A stretch of 64,000 nucleotides of DNA, taken from Lingula anatina (taxonomy: Eukaryota; Brachiopoda; Lingulata; Lingulida; Lingulidae). The translations under genes were made by a program, and so were the position numbers. Numbering within the stretch: the first letter of the stretch is position 1; each line of letters begins with the position of its first letter. The notes under the pieces are model-generated. The model was not told the DNA's origin and ran no database searches. It saw only the letters and a list, made by a program, of their open reading frames with translations. The DNA is taken from positions 17,672-81,671 of the forward strand of contig NW_019775856.1 in assembly GCF_001039355.2 (NCBI RefSeq), in the 5' to 3' direction. Below, in pieces: positions 23,301 through 35,189 of this stretch.

Positions 23301-26300
23301 ATTGAGATCTATGTTGCAAAGACAACTTAGCATTGCAAGCTGTCCGATTTTAGTAGTTTTAGTTTATCCCAGGAGCTTTGTAGAACAGGCCTGATGAGAC
23401 GACATAACAATACACTCTGTGTCAGCGGTCATAGACCGGTCGAGCATAATCACGAATTTTCAGGGTAACTTGAGCTTCGACATCCACGCAAAAGGTTCAC
23501 TCAAAGAGCGATTTTGTCCGGCGATAGAGGCATCATGTAAAATGCATTACGTGTTTAACTATTAGATTAAGTCTTATGCTGTAGCTGTCCCTGAAGAAAA
23601 TCTGTCAGAACTAATTTCAATTCCAGTCAATCAACACACATCAGGAGAGAAGTTTTCGTGATAACAGATTATACAGTGTTAGAGGAACTCGCGTAATAAG
23701 TTCGTTTGAATTAAAGGGACGGCAAATGAAGAACCTGCACATCCATCGATTTTTTGCTCCTACATATAATGAATAAGTACACCTTTCTTTGTTAGGATCT
23801 TGATGGTCTCTATTATAGTCATCTAATTGTACGAAAAATTGAAAGCAATCTTTTCTTTTATAGGGACAATGTTATTTCAAATATGATGTGGGCAAAGAAG
23901 AGGAATGGTCTCTGATAACAAAGATTTTCTTAATTTCAGCATAGAAACAGAATGAACACGCTGCCGTTATGTAAAAGTAGTTCGTGATAAACATGACAAC
24001 CACGATCTTTTTGCAGGACACACAGTGGATATTGAAAAAGGCAATTGGAAAGATACACGATACAATGTTGTGCAAACAAGCTAGCTGTTATACATGTATA
24101 TTGACTTCCAGCCAAAAAGATATCACCTTAAAATTACGCTGGATTACCCCCGCCCCCTTTTTTTTAAACAATAAGAGCCTCTTATTTGTTAGCAATCAAA
24201 AGCATTTATTGACAAAAAAATATTTAGCCACAATGGTTTATAGTTTCATTAGAGCTGGGTTCTGAAAGGGGGCACATTATTTGACGTCAGAATTACGTCC
24301 ATACAATTAATATCAATGCTCTCGGAATCATCTCTATAATTTCTCAATTTAAAAATAGGACTTTTTAAAACAATGACAATGAGTAAAAAATGGATCCAGT
24401 GTCATGTAGGCCTACGCTTGTGCCTCTTAGATAGACCAGTGCCAATTGTTTTTGTAAGTCCCATTCTCAGATTTTAGCCCACATACATCATGCTTACACT
24501 AACTCGTACCAATATAACAGAGGACGCTTACGGACAGTCTATAACGACAGTTACTGTAGACTGAAAGTGGGGGATCCAAACCAAAGTCGGTAGAGATTAG
24601 CAACCTTAGAAGTACCACCCTTTAATGAGTGCACATTTTGTATTTTGATTTTACAACAAACAGGTTTTGGCAATTTCATGGTGGTACAATGTATATGCTG
24701 TCAGTGACGCTGTAGATTTTTTTAAATTTTCATACAAATGTCAACAATTAACTACGGCTCATAATGCCGTCAACTTGGCTGCGAACCTTGTCTTAGGTAC
24801 ATGCATGTGGATCGAAGAATACGGAGTCGATCTTCGATGAGGGATTTTACAAAAATGAATAAATTTATATCGATTTGTTATTCATACTACAACACCCATA
24901 AATGCACCGTGTACATATATACACATTTGAAAACCGTGCAGTACAATCCATAGACGATGACGTGTCAGTCACGTGACCAAGGCTCTTTGATGAAGGGTCT
25001 TAATGTCGTGTCCCATAGGACAAGAAACACGTTCAGTCGCTTTAGAAACGATATACTTTGTTTACTCTGAGATACAAGATTGGTTTTATTTCTACAGTTT
25101 AATTGTGTTGCCTCAAGGCTGCAATACGTGTATTTGCACCTGCTGGAATGATGATATTATATTTGCAAACAGTCTTATAATACGTCTTCGTTAGACATTT
25201 TAGAGTGCACGTGACTTTGCTGTCTCTTAAGGGTATTCCACTGATGCTCGACCCGGGTAAATTACATGCCTTTAGCGTATACATGGTATTAACTGAAATG
25301 TATCTGTTGTCTGTGGTCGGTTTGTTCATTACTCCAAGCGTGCCAAAATAAATGTGCTCTGAAACCAACCAACAAAACGTTAAGTGCTTTTGCAGGAAGA
25401 TGACAAATGATGCTCGCAGTTCAGAACACAGAGAGAAATTCAATAAATTCCATTTATCTAATGTTGCAGAGTGCATGGAAAAGTTCTTATGGAACGGTTA
25501 GAGAATTATAATTGTTGTAGTTTTTTTCTGCGACATGTATTTTCTCCCTCATATGCATTTGATGCTATGACTTGAAACGATGTCGTCGATTTGTCATATT
25601 CCGTTTAAGTGCTAAAACACTAATGCGCTCTTGAAAAATAGTCGGTTCGGTAGGAACGGTGTCTAAGCAACTTGAGACATCGAGAACGCAGGACCGAGAC
25701 AGATGGAGCTCGAGGGGACTTGCAGGTGGCCTGCACCCTACCAGGGGTAACAGGCAAAAGTAAGTAAGTGGGACGGTGGACGTTTAATCAAATGAGAGAT
25801 GGTAGAAAAGCACCTTTTAATATCGTACAAACGCTGCTCTTTACGGGCTTTGTTTGCCTATTTTACGAGAACGAACGTAAGAAGGGAGTGGAATGGAAAC
25901 CTCTACCGGTATATACAGGGTGTACAAAACGAGAACGGGTAAAACGAACCGCCATTGCCTGTCGCCTGGCGTATGTTGGCAGATAGTTTTGTAGATGTTT
26001 TTTTTTTTTTAAGGAAACAAGTCAAATGTTACGCATTGGTCGAATGTTAAAAGACTGAACCCTGGGCATTAGTCGTAATCGCGGTGTAATTCAGCTACTA
26101 AATTAGCCCAAGAACGTCAATTGACGAACTTGATTGGCTCTAACATCTTTTACGTATCACATTAGAGTCTAACTCGGCAAACAAAAGACTGAACCCTATA
26201 TAATTATATCTCCCCTTTGTGCATCAATTTCCTAATTGGGAATGCCAATTGTCCTTTAAATGTCAGACTGGGAATATTAAAGTTTTCGCAACCAATGCCC

Positions 26301-27276
26301 AATCATTGAAATTGATCTTATAATTGAAAACCGCAGATGAAACGGAAGGTCAACAGGTCAAGGTGGCGGGAAATCGATACTGCCCACCAGAGGGCAGCAG
26401 AGTGGTGAAGCCAATTTTTTTTTTTTTTTTTTGTAAATTTTCTCACAGTCACAGTGTCACAGTGCAAAAAAGGATCCAGAATTAGGCGACATGCAGAGGA
26501 GTGTTTGTTAATATTAATTGAAGAAGCTCTCTGTGGTCCTGATAGAAGGTAGGGAATTGTGCTGACATATACAATGACATTCGCTGTACAGAATTACCGG
26601 GCCCTACGCCTTTGCTGCTGTACTTCCATAAAAATGTTAAAAACTTGGCATTTCTTAAAATTTCTGAAATCTGTCAAAAGCATATGTAAGTCAACCGATG
26701 TACCTCGAATGATCCCTTCTGTCTTATGTTAAAAAAGGCCTTCAATTTTACGTGATAGACAATCATACATGTATAAAAGACGGGTACTTAAACTTCCGGC
26801 AAGTTAACCGTTATACACATTGAATAATTTTTGAGGAACACTTTCCAGCGCTGGAGTCAATGCTAGGTAAACTCTAAATGGAGTTGGTCAAGTGAAATTA
26901 TTGTAAAAGCACATATTTGTCGTAATTGTTCAAAAAGATATGACATGAAAACGCTGCATTTTTCAATTCTATAAACAGTTTGGTCATCTCAATACTACAA
27001 TTGCACTTCACTAAATGTCACCGTATCAATTACCCAGAAAGTATATTGGCCGGGAAGCAAACTACTATATTCTTTTGTACTTTCTTATGCTTCATGTTAA
27101 CATTTCCGTACATGTTTGATAATTAAACCATTCATAAATCGCAAATAAAGCAATATTTTAACAGATATCAACGAATAGCTCAAAACCAATCTCTTTGCCA
27201 AATTAGTTAATTTTGTCGGAAATATAGCGATGTCACATCACTTTTGCTCCATTGTTACGCTTCCATTTTTGTGTCA
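20308..27276. other. Gene-poor intergenic region
   Basis: About 7 kb with no supportable gene. Both-strand ORFs are short and without motifs. A possible LINE tail is noted at 25660-25768. A minus-strand Asn/Ser/Thr-rich frame at 22927-23142 was considered and rejected. Confidence 0.45.
25660..25768 (+). mobile_element. Possible LINE 3' tail relic
   Basis: The frame reads DRDRW near 25695-25709, then GLHPTRGNRQK and a stop at 25760-25762, followed by a short GTAA-rich tail (GTAAGTAAGT). The DRxRW motif just before the stop, with a short-repeat tail, is reminiscent of RTE/L2-type LINE ends in molluscs. This is recognition by eye and weak. Confidence 0.3.
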
Positions 27277-27279
27277 TTA

Positions 27280-28284
27280 GGGGAGACTGTGGCTAGTTGG
27301 CCCAGTCAGACACTTTTGGCCCATCAGAGCCAGCTAGGAATGAGTTACAGTAACAAAACCGGTTACAAAGTAAGCCCCATGAACTAAGCTAAGTATGGAA
27401 CGTCATTATGTTTTCAATATAATGGCTCACAATTTGACAAAAAACGCAGTTGACGTCAGGGGGGCCAACTTGCCCCGCCACGGGGCAAGTTAGCATTCTA
27501 TACGAAAATGAAGTAAGTATCCCATGTAAATGCCTTGAAATACATTTTTACACATTTTTAATTTATTAAATTGATTTTGAGAGTCTATGTTCAATAAATA
27601 GTTCGAACGAGGCAGGTTTCTTGAGATTTCCGCACGTCACACTGTATTTGTTGCAAGAACCAAAATATCTATTAATAAAACTTTTTTTGTTTTAATTAAG
27701 AATAAATTAAAAATGGTATAAAGCAGGTTTTTAATTAATTAAAACGAATAATAAATTTCGGTTTAAAAGAAACTAACAAATTCAGTATTAAACTGGTAAT
27801 TATTTACCAAACCGTTGAGTTTGTTTCAACAATGGTCTCTAGCTTTGTTGCGCGCAAAGGATTGAGGGTAATATTAGGTTCCAACTTGCCACGAGTCAAG
27901 GGGGCCAAGTAGCCCCGGGTGCACATTGTTTATTTTAAAGGATGACAGCCATTTATGGTCCTAGAATGAGCAACGATGATACATTTATGTGAAACTTGAA
28001 ACAATGAGCTTCAGTTTGATGCCCTATACATATATTATATTCGATCAAAAGCCTGTGAAAATAGATTTTTAAATCTCTTAAACAAAATTACTTTTAGGAG
28101 CAAAAATCGTTTATTTGGACTCACCGCCTAAGTAAAACTTTTTAACGTTCTACACATCCTTAGCATTGTAGGCTACGGTCACTTTACAAGAGTATGTGGC
28201 CAACTTTTTTTTACCTCGTAGTTACTTTTTCATAAATTGACGGAGGGCCAACTTACCCCGGGGTCCAACTAGCCCCGGTCTCCC
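27280..28284. mobile_element. Harbinger-like non-autonomous DNA transposon, about 1 kb
   Basis: Left end GGGGAGACTGTGGCTAGTTGG and right end (in reverse) GGGAGACCGGGGCTAGTTGG form terminal inverted repeats. Both ends are flanked directly by TTA (27277-27279 and 28285-28287); a TTA/TAA target duplication fits PIF/Harbinger. Inside are repeated motifs of the type GGGCCAACTTGCCCC (about 27460, 27880, 27900, 28247) in both orientations, like sub-terminal binding repeats. No transposase frame. Confidence 0.65.
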
Positions 28285-29497
28285 TTACATAGCCAAATGC
28301 TGTTTTCGGTGCCAGTGTTTTGGCAACATTTGTTTATTTAATTTCTAATTGTTGTATTTCTATGGCAACGTTAACGATGATCATGCCCCTCGCCATTTTA
28401 GTGACGTTGTGCAGATTTAGAAAGTCGAGAGACAAAGGTGAACCCCAAAACTTAAGGGACGCTGCCTTCGTGACCGCGGTTAGTTGAGGGGAGAGGCAAC
28501 AACGGTGCGCGAAAATAAATACAAATACAAAATACAACCAAAATATCGCTGCACCTAAAGAACTCCTACAGTGGCAATTCTACTGCCAGCTCATGTAATA
28601 TATGGTAAGATTAGATTATCCCGAATTAAAGATAACGTGTATGACAGATGCTTTGTCCGCGCGCTATATAATCAATCATACTTGACGTTTCAAAAGCACG
28701 TAACAGGCTAAAAAGGAAATTTCGGATAATTAGCTGATGATAACTTATCAGTCAATAACATTCCATGCTTCCGGGGACATTATGCGTTAAATGAACTAAT
28801 GTTGTGCTGTATCATTTTGTCGACACCCACTGGCTTAGCAAATACGATATATTTCCAATCCATCTTAACAATTAAGAGTGTTTCGAATGGCATCTGCTGT
28901 CTCTTGGTGATTTGTCAGTCTTGTCAGTCAGTCACATACATAAATTTACAGTAGGTATTCAGTACTAACATTATTTACAGAGAAGAGTGTACATTAAAGT
29001 ACATTGCAGTAGAGAAGCCAGAATGCTAGCTGTATTGGAAAACTCGAAAGGCAAATTCCAGCAGAAGTAAGCAGAGCCAACGAAACAAACGAATAAAAAA
29101 TTAAAAACCAGTATCGATAAATAAATAAATTAATTAATTAATCAATTAAAAAAAATAAAAACCGGTATAAATAAATAAATAAATAAATAAATTGATTAAT
29201 AAATAACCAAACAAACTAATAATATACCAGAGGAACATATGCGTTTGGGAGATAAAAAGCTTACCCGAATGAGGTTCGCGGTGAACCTTAGCAAGCTAGC
29301 GCGACTACGCGGTACAAAATCGAGCTGTGATATCACACTGGTGCCAAAATAATCTATGCAGTTGTATGTGCTGATTTTTTTGGTGATATTTATCGAGCAT
29401 ATAATAATAATAATTTACAAAATGATGTAGTGTGAACGTGTCCCTTGTTTAATTCTACCAGCATTGTTGCTTTTCAGAGTTCAGCGGTCATCTTGAA
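28285..29497. other. Upstream region of the GPCR gene
   Basis: AT-rich, with (AAAT)n and (AATT)n repeats at about 29110-29205. The repeats follow two similar anchors, AAAAACCAGTAT and AAAAACCGGTAT. A splice acceptor TTGCTTTTCAG ends at 29477, 20 bases before the GPCR ATG, so a non-coding 5' exon is expected upstream. I could not place it. Confidence 0.5.
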
Positions 29498-30952
29498 ATG
29501 AATGCAAAAGACGAAGACGTGTTCATCACCATTGACAGTATTCTAGATATCCAAACAACGGGGGCGCCCAGGGTGATGGGAAACAAGGCTACGACAGCTG
29601 GCTGGCAGCCTGAACCTGAGACCATTCCCCATCTGCAATCCACACCTCCACCGGTGGACATGAGCAACGAGACCGTCGTCGCCTACACCAACCATTCCAA
29701 TGTCCGGTTTATGTCCAGTGCCGGGGGCTGTGACGCTCCAAGCAGTCTGGATGTGCAGTTTTTGTGTCTGGCTTTCCTGGCGGAATATCACTCCATCCTG
29801 GTTATGGCTCCCTTGGGAATGGTGTGTAACATCCTGGCCTTGGTGACGTTTTTGGCCTCCCGTCTCCGCGACACGTCCACCTCGTGCTACCTGGTGGGAC
29901 TGGCTGTCTGTGACTCCGTGGTGTTGCTAGGCGACATGCTGGAGGTCTTGGTAACGGCCCAGGGTTGGACTGAGAGCTGCTTCTTCTGGTTGCCGCTTTG
30001 GTACCTCAGCGCCGTTGGTAGGTGCATGTCTGCCTGGATCATCGTCACCTTCACCATTGAGCGGTTTGTGTCCGTGGCGTTCCCGCTGAAACGACAGTCT
30101 ATTTGCACCGCCAAGAGGGCTAAGCAGATGATAGTGGTATTGCTTCTTTTTAGCCTGGCGTCTAACGCCTACTTCTTTGTGCTCTTCGACTACATTCCAT
30201 CGGTAAGCAACCCCAATTCGTATAGATGTAATGTGAAGCCAGCTATGATAGAAGAGTACCTGGTGTGCTCTATCGTATTCAAAATTGGTATGTCCATTAT
30301 CCTCCCTATTGTTATAGTTGTGGTATTCAATACTGTCACTATTCGCATCCTGGATGTGGTGAAGAGAAAGCGCCGGCAGATGTCCTCAAAGAAAAACGAC
30401 TCGAGCGATGAACAATCTCTTATAGACAAAACCACGGCGATGCTACTGGTCACGTCCACGTGCTACGTCGTGCTTGCTATCCCTTACGTGGTCACCTGGA
30501 TTGTCACTTACTTCTACCAATACATCGAAGGGGCACCCGACAGGGCCCAGTCTCGGACCTATTCAGGCATCAAAAAGATCACCCATATTTTCTATGTCAT
30601 GAACTTTGCTATCAACTTCTTCCTTTACTGTATCTCCGGCACCGTGTTTCGTTCCGAGCTATCCTTTGTATTCAGGAACCGTACCTGTCAGCGCCAGCGG
30701 AGCATGTCCCCGACTGGGGTATCATCCAATACCATCGTTAACAGAAGGAACCTGCACGCCTCTGACAGATCAGCCGCGGCCGCCATGCAGATGGGAACTT
30801 ACCATAAGAAGACCGATACTACTGAAGGATCACAACGTCCCTCGGTTGAGATTTCAAGCAAGGACGGGCATTGTGTTGGAAGCTCAAACTCCTCCATTTG
30901 TGCTTCGTCCTCTTCTGGTCCTAATGGTAATGTTGTGGAATCAAAACTATAA
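29498..30952 (+). CDS. Class A (rhodopsin-type) G-protein-coupled receptor, peptide-receptor-like
   Basis: Plasma-membrane receptor, 484 aa, coding region in one exon. The extracellular N-terminus of about 95 residues has N-glycosylation sequons at Asn57 and Asn65. Seven hydrophobic segments follow. Family landmarks: Asn111 in GMVCNILAL (TM1), Asp139 in LAVCD (TM2), Cys161 before TM3 pairing with Cys244 in loop 2, ERF at 188-190 in place of DRY, Pro329 in LAIPYVVTW (TM6), and NFFLY at 373-377 in place of NPxxY. A Ser-rich cytoplasmic tail of about 100 residues ends in ESKL. The ERF and NFFLY variants fit the FMRFamide / TRH / ghrelin-receptor-like set that is expanded in lophotrochozoans. The ligand cannot be told. 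The start is the first ATG after an acceptor-like TTTTCAG. Confidence 0.88.
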   Translation: MNAKDEDVFITIDSILDIQTTGAPRVMGNKATTAGWQPEPETIPHLQSTPPPVDMSNETVVAYTNHSNVRFMSSAGGCDAPSSLDVQFLCLAFLAEYHSILVMAPLGMVCNILALVTFLASRLRDTSTSCYLVGLAVCDSVVLLGDMLEVLVTAQGWTESCFFWLPLWYLSAVGRCMSAWIIVTFTIERFVSVAFPLKRQSICTAKRAKQMIVVLLLFSLASNAYFFVLFDYIPSVSNPNSYRCNVKPAMIEEYLVCSIVFKIGMSIILPIVIVVVFNTVTIRILDVVKRKRRQMSSKKNDSSDEQSLIDKTTAMLLVTSTCYVVLAIPYVVTWIVTYFYQYIEGAPDRAQSRTYSGIKKITHIFYVMNFAINFFLYCISGTVFRSELSFVFRNRTCQRQRSMSPTGVSSNTIVNRRNLHASDRSAAAAMQMGTYHKKTDTTEGSQRPSVEISSKDGHCVGSSNSSICASSSSGPNGNVVESKL

Positions 30953-31887
30953 GAATATTTCTTAACACGAGCAGCTAAGAGGACGGCAATATGTAGTGCG
31001 TGTCTATAATGGTAGTGAAGTACCTTGTAATTCATCGTAATCTGAACAATAATCTTCGCATTTATTAGTCTGAAAGGAAATCTCACAGGAGACTTCAAGG
31101 AGGCAACAACTGGTTAACGCTGTATTACTTTTGCTTAAGTACCTTTGTTAATATTTTGTTCATTCATGAAATATTTGTTGAAGTATATGATCACAGGTGT
31201 TTACGCCTCAGTGACACTGCTGGAATGTTATAACTATCTGACTGATTTACGTTCGTGAAATGTAAACGTTGTTGTTTCATGAGGTAACTGTTCATCAATG
31301 TCTTCTTAACTTTTACACTGTAAATGGGGAAATGGAATGTTTTTTCACTTGATCGCCAATATATCACTTAGTAGAGCTCCGATTAATGTGTTGGCTATCA
31401 CAGTCCCTGTTAGGAGTGTTACATGAAAGGGCTATATGTGAAATCCGAAAACTGATTTAAACGTTTAAACTAATTTTTTGTCTATTTTGACACAAAGTAA
31501 ATTGACAGTCGTCCAACTAAATGGGATACTGCGCCAGTTTTATGACAAGAGAGAAACGGTTAATGTTTCAGACTTATAGTTTATTTAAGTGGACTTGTAT
31601 ACATTTATTTCAAACTAAGTAGAGTAAACCAGTTTTTTATTTACAAGTTTACACCAAATTTGGTGCTTCAGCCGTTTTGTGAAACTTGGCCAGCATTTAC
31701 TTAGAGTGTACCAGGTTTTGCTTCTATCTGGAACGTTACCACCGGAATCTATCGAAAGTGATTGTAAACTTGAGATGCTTTTTTGACGTTGTGTACGAGT
31801 TGTGTTTTAGATTTGTCATAAGAAAAAAAAGATGCTATTGCAGTTATTAAGCTATATATCTGGGATCGCGCAGATTATTCGTGGTTG

Positions 31888-31945
31888 ATTCTAATGCCAA
31901 TTGTGCCAGTTGTCATGCCAGTTGTGCCAGTTGTCATGCCAGTTG
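31888..31945. repeat. Short minisatellite in GPCR 3' region
   Basis: About three copies of a 21-bp unit, GCCAGTTGTCATGCCAGTTGT with a 9-bp sub-repeat, in the probable 3' UTR of the receptor gene. Confidence 0.8.
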
Positions 31946-32180
31946 TGCATTTTAGTCTGTCCTCGCAAGTGGTAACTAGGAACAGCCACTGGTGTGACAG
32001 GAATAGTAGTCCGCTAGGAACTGTGTAGTCCGTTTCTCATTACTTTGTACAAGTGTCACTCTTTCCATATATTAACTACGATAATCCAAGCTTTTACCAG
32101 TCATATGAACTTAAATTCTTTGGACTGTAATTCCTGCAACACGGCTTCCACAACAAATAGTGACTGTATCACAATCTTTG

Positions 32181-32186
32181 AATAAA
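32181..32186 (+). terminator. Candidate poly(A) signal, GPCR gene
   Basis: AATAAA about 1.2 kb after the stop. If used, the 3' UTR spans 30953 to about 32205. Confidence 0.35.
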
Positions 32187-32209
32187 ATACAGACTTGCTT
32201 TAAAAAACT

Positions 32210-34200
32210 GAAATGTTTTCCTTGTTGACGACAAATGTCGCTGTTGTTGTGTCAAACCAACGGGCTAAGATCATCAATTTTGTACAACTTAAACCTTGAT
32301 TTAAAAGATCACGCGAATGCTCTTGCTTCAACATTCTATAACGTCTGATGCGTTCCTCTACCTTTCCGTAGCATAGCCTTCCACTTGCCTTATAGAACAT
32401 GTCCGTGTATTTTGTCATCTGTGCTTGACTGGTGGATGTACAATTTGGATAAAGTGGGGGTCACAAGGCTAAAATATTTTAAACTCATATAAACAGTAGA
32501 CGAGATTCTTTTTAATCATATTATGTAGGACGCAGGGATGGATAATTACTTTTTCAGAGGGAAGAAGGGGATAATTTCGAAGATTAAGAGGGGGCATTTG
32601 CCAAGTGGGTCGAGCCATATTTCTGTAAGTCTGCGGATCAACTGGTTGGAAATGCTGACAAAGAAGACAAAGTCTTATAGACTTGTGTTGACGGGCGTTC
32701 TGACCAGCTTTACTGATGGGTTCGTGGTTCTCCTGGTCGACGGGAGTGGGAGGGGGGCTAAAAGGGGGGCATAAAGGGGTGGGAAATAATGAAAAATAAG
32801 TACGGTATTGTTGCATATTCAAGGCTGGGGCACATCAGTTTCCCTCATTTTCCCTTATCAAAATGGGTCGAATGCAATTTCCAGTAAACACTCACGCTTT
32901 TTGTTTGATGAGGCATTGCAGGGAGGCGCATGCAATGTTCTGAGGATATGAAACAGCCGTCTTTAAACTCTGACACTTTTGTGCTCTGGTTGGATTAATT
33001 GCAGTGCGCGGTGCACGTAGTATCAAACCCCTCCCCCCCATAATTTGGACCAACTCTGTCAAAATCTCCAGGAAGAATAGGATAATATCCCACAAGATAG
33101 ACTCGTGACCCTTGTTAAAAGCTTACCGCGCAGCCTGTAGGAGATAATACTCGGTAGACACACGCAATTAGACACGTGGCATTTAAACTACACCTTGAGA
33201 TGCTGATTGGTTCTGAATGTGGTGACATTTAAAGGTGTCATTTCAATTTTTGGACATTTTGCTTCTTTCGAAATCACGGTTAGAATTCTAATTTTGAATA
33301 AATAATAAAGAATTTGATATCTACACCGGTATTTTGTTATTCTATACCATAAGTCATGTTACATGTGCCATCGATAATAAAAAATACTAATTTAAAACTG
33401 CAATGCAATCATGTGTAAACATAACACATGAATACGGCTGTCTTACAAACCTTTTGATTAACAGCGTATTGTAAACAGTTTAAACTTCAATGTATCGCGT
33501 GACTTAATTATGTCTCGGGTCTTTTTGGAAGAGCAGATTACAAATTTACAGGTATGTGCACCAACTTCTAACAAAACAGCGTTGTCCTCTTAGGTTCACA
33601 AAGAGCTCAGTCATTCTTAATGCCACAATATACCCCCATTAACAATTGCTCCTCTTGGCAAGAGCGCTTTTTTATACAGAGATTTTTATAATACAGCTTA
33701 TAATGTAATTGCAGACTGCAATAGGAATGCCACACGGTACCCATGGGTAAAAGCAATCACTATAAGAAGTCATATACTTTATACTTAGAAATACGTTAGT
33801 TGTAAACGCTATGGGATGCCTTTCAAGATCGGTCAGTATAATAACGTTAAAATAGCAATACAATTGTACTACATCAGTCAATATGAAGCGCTTAGCAATA
33901 TACGTCTACAAGACCATTCAATATGAAAGGCTCAGCAATATTCTTGTACAAGATTCTGCAATATGATACGCTAAGCAATATAGTTGTACTTGTAGAAAGC
34001 ATGACTGCCTTTCTCACTTATGATAAAATCTAATTCAGAACTTTTTAATCTAGATTATTTGCAAATTCACGTATAATTGAGCCTTCCTCAACGGAATGTT
34101 CTTTAAATCACAATCGGCAACGACAGAACGATGTTTCAACATCTCTGTAATGGCATATGGTTTTCAGATAATCTAAATAGTACAGTTGGAGCAGGTCACA
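32210..34200. other. Intergenic between GPCR and tetraspanin
   Basis: No gene supported. Contains G-rich stretches at 32540-32780 and the 40-bp minisatellite at 33838-33997. The part nearest 34211 would include the tetraspanin 3' UTR. Confidence 0.5.
33838..33997. repeat. 40-bp minisatellite, four units
   Basis: CAATATGA followed by (A/C)GC and (T/A)AGCAATAT recurs at 33879, 33919 and 33959, exactly 40 bp apart. A more diverged first unit starts near 33838. All units contain a TTGTAC-like core. Confidence 0.75.
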
Positions 34201-34210
34201 TGTTATGACG

Positions 34211-35143
34211 TCAAAGCAGCGCCTGCGCTTGAGCTTTTGAATCCACTTCCTGTAAAGTTACCTTCTTCTTTGTCTTCCTCATATCCAACACAGATAACAC
34301 AATAATTGCAATGACCAGAGCAATAACGACGAAGGCCAAGAAAGCAGCAACACCTCCCGATAGAATTAAGGTGTGAAAGACCTGGCCTTCTATGAAGGTT
34401 TTGATGGCATCTCGGCAACCTTCAACCTGCAGGACAGTGATATTTGTCTCAATCCTGGCGTGGAGATATTCCGCTTCCTGTTTGCATTTTTCCAAAGCTG
34501 TAGTGTTGCTTTCGTCCGTTTCTAAATTACAACAGCTTTCAGGGGCACTTTGTCCAAATTTTGCCTTCCACTGGCTTTCCCAAAAATCGGTGACATTATC
34601 AACGCCACAACATTTGTACTGCGTTTGAATTCTGTCCAATCCATCTGTTAACTTCTCGTGCGTTTCTGACATGCCATATTTGGTCAAAATGTCACTTTTC
34701 AATACTCTGAAAGTTTGATCAGAGTCTGCGCTCCAGTTTTTACGCCCTTGGTCCGCTATGGCGAGAACTGCCACTCCGCATATAAAGAGCGTCAAGGCTG
34801 ATACAAGCAGAATCCCAAAGAGAATCTGCGTGCGAAGCGCCCTCTTTTGTCGGCAAATTAGAACCAACAGAACACAGGCAATCAACACGGCCACCAATGG
34901 AAGGAAACCTATGACATAGGTTGCTATAAGAAGGGATTGCGCAGTTGTGATCGCTCTCTCAATATCTGGATGGCCGAATATATCCTTGACCGAATCTCTG
35001 ATGGCGTGATCGTCGGTGAAGAGCGGGCCATACGCCACAAGGCCGACTGCACCTCCGACAAAGCACCATATGGCTAATTGTATCAGCAGGCCGATCCTCG
35101 CTTCATTGGGCGTGAGCGCTTTTGCCGTATTTACACCTGCCAT
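34211..35143 (-). CDS. Tetraspanin
   Basis: Four-pass membrane scaffold protein, 310 aa, coding region in one exon. Hydrophobic segments at about 15-38, 70-96, 105-130 and 258-286, with a large extracellular loop (about 131-257) between the last two. The loop has the diagnostic KCCG (Cys178-Cys179-Gly180), a second pair Cys204-Cys205, and Cys220 and Cys243. N-glycosylation sequons are at Asn136 (NWS), Asn183, Asn213 and Asn234. The start is the ATG at 35143 (MAGVNTAK). The open frame continues upstream to a GTG, but an acceptor TTTTCAG just before 35189 marks the exon start, so a non-coding 5' exon is likely. Subfamily and partners are not known. Confidence 0.88.
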   Translation of the reverse strand: MAGVNTAKALTPNEARIGLLIQLAIWCFVGGAVGLVAYGPLFTDDHAIRDSVKDIFGHPDIERAITTAQSLLIATYVIGFLPLVAVLIACVLLVLICRQKRALRTQILFGILLVSALTLFICGVAVLAIADQGRKNWSADSDQTFRVLKSDILTKYGMSETHEKLTDGLDRIQTQYKCCGVDNVTDFWESQWKAKFGQSAPESCCNLETDESNTTALEKCKQEAEYLHARIETNITVLQVEGCRDAIKTFIEGQVFHTLILSGGVAAFLAFVVIALVIAIIVLSVLDMRKTKKKVTLQEVDSKAQAQALL

Positions 35144-35189
35144 ACTCGGGTTTTCCTTTGGAAGACAGTATTTATGGCCCACTTGTTAT

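Noticed and set aside
25099-25476. 125-codon minus-strand frame
   Set aside because: No motif, no splice partners, and ordinary AT-rich intergenic composition; the length is within chance for this much sequence.
35144-35182. Longer N-terminus for the tetraspanin starting at a GTG
   Set aside because: A GTG start is not expected in an animal nuclear gene, and the ATG at 35143 is well placed before the first membrane segment.
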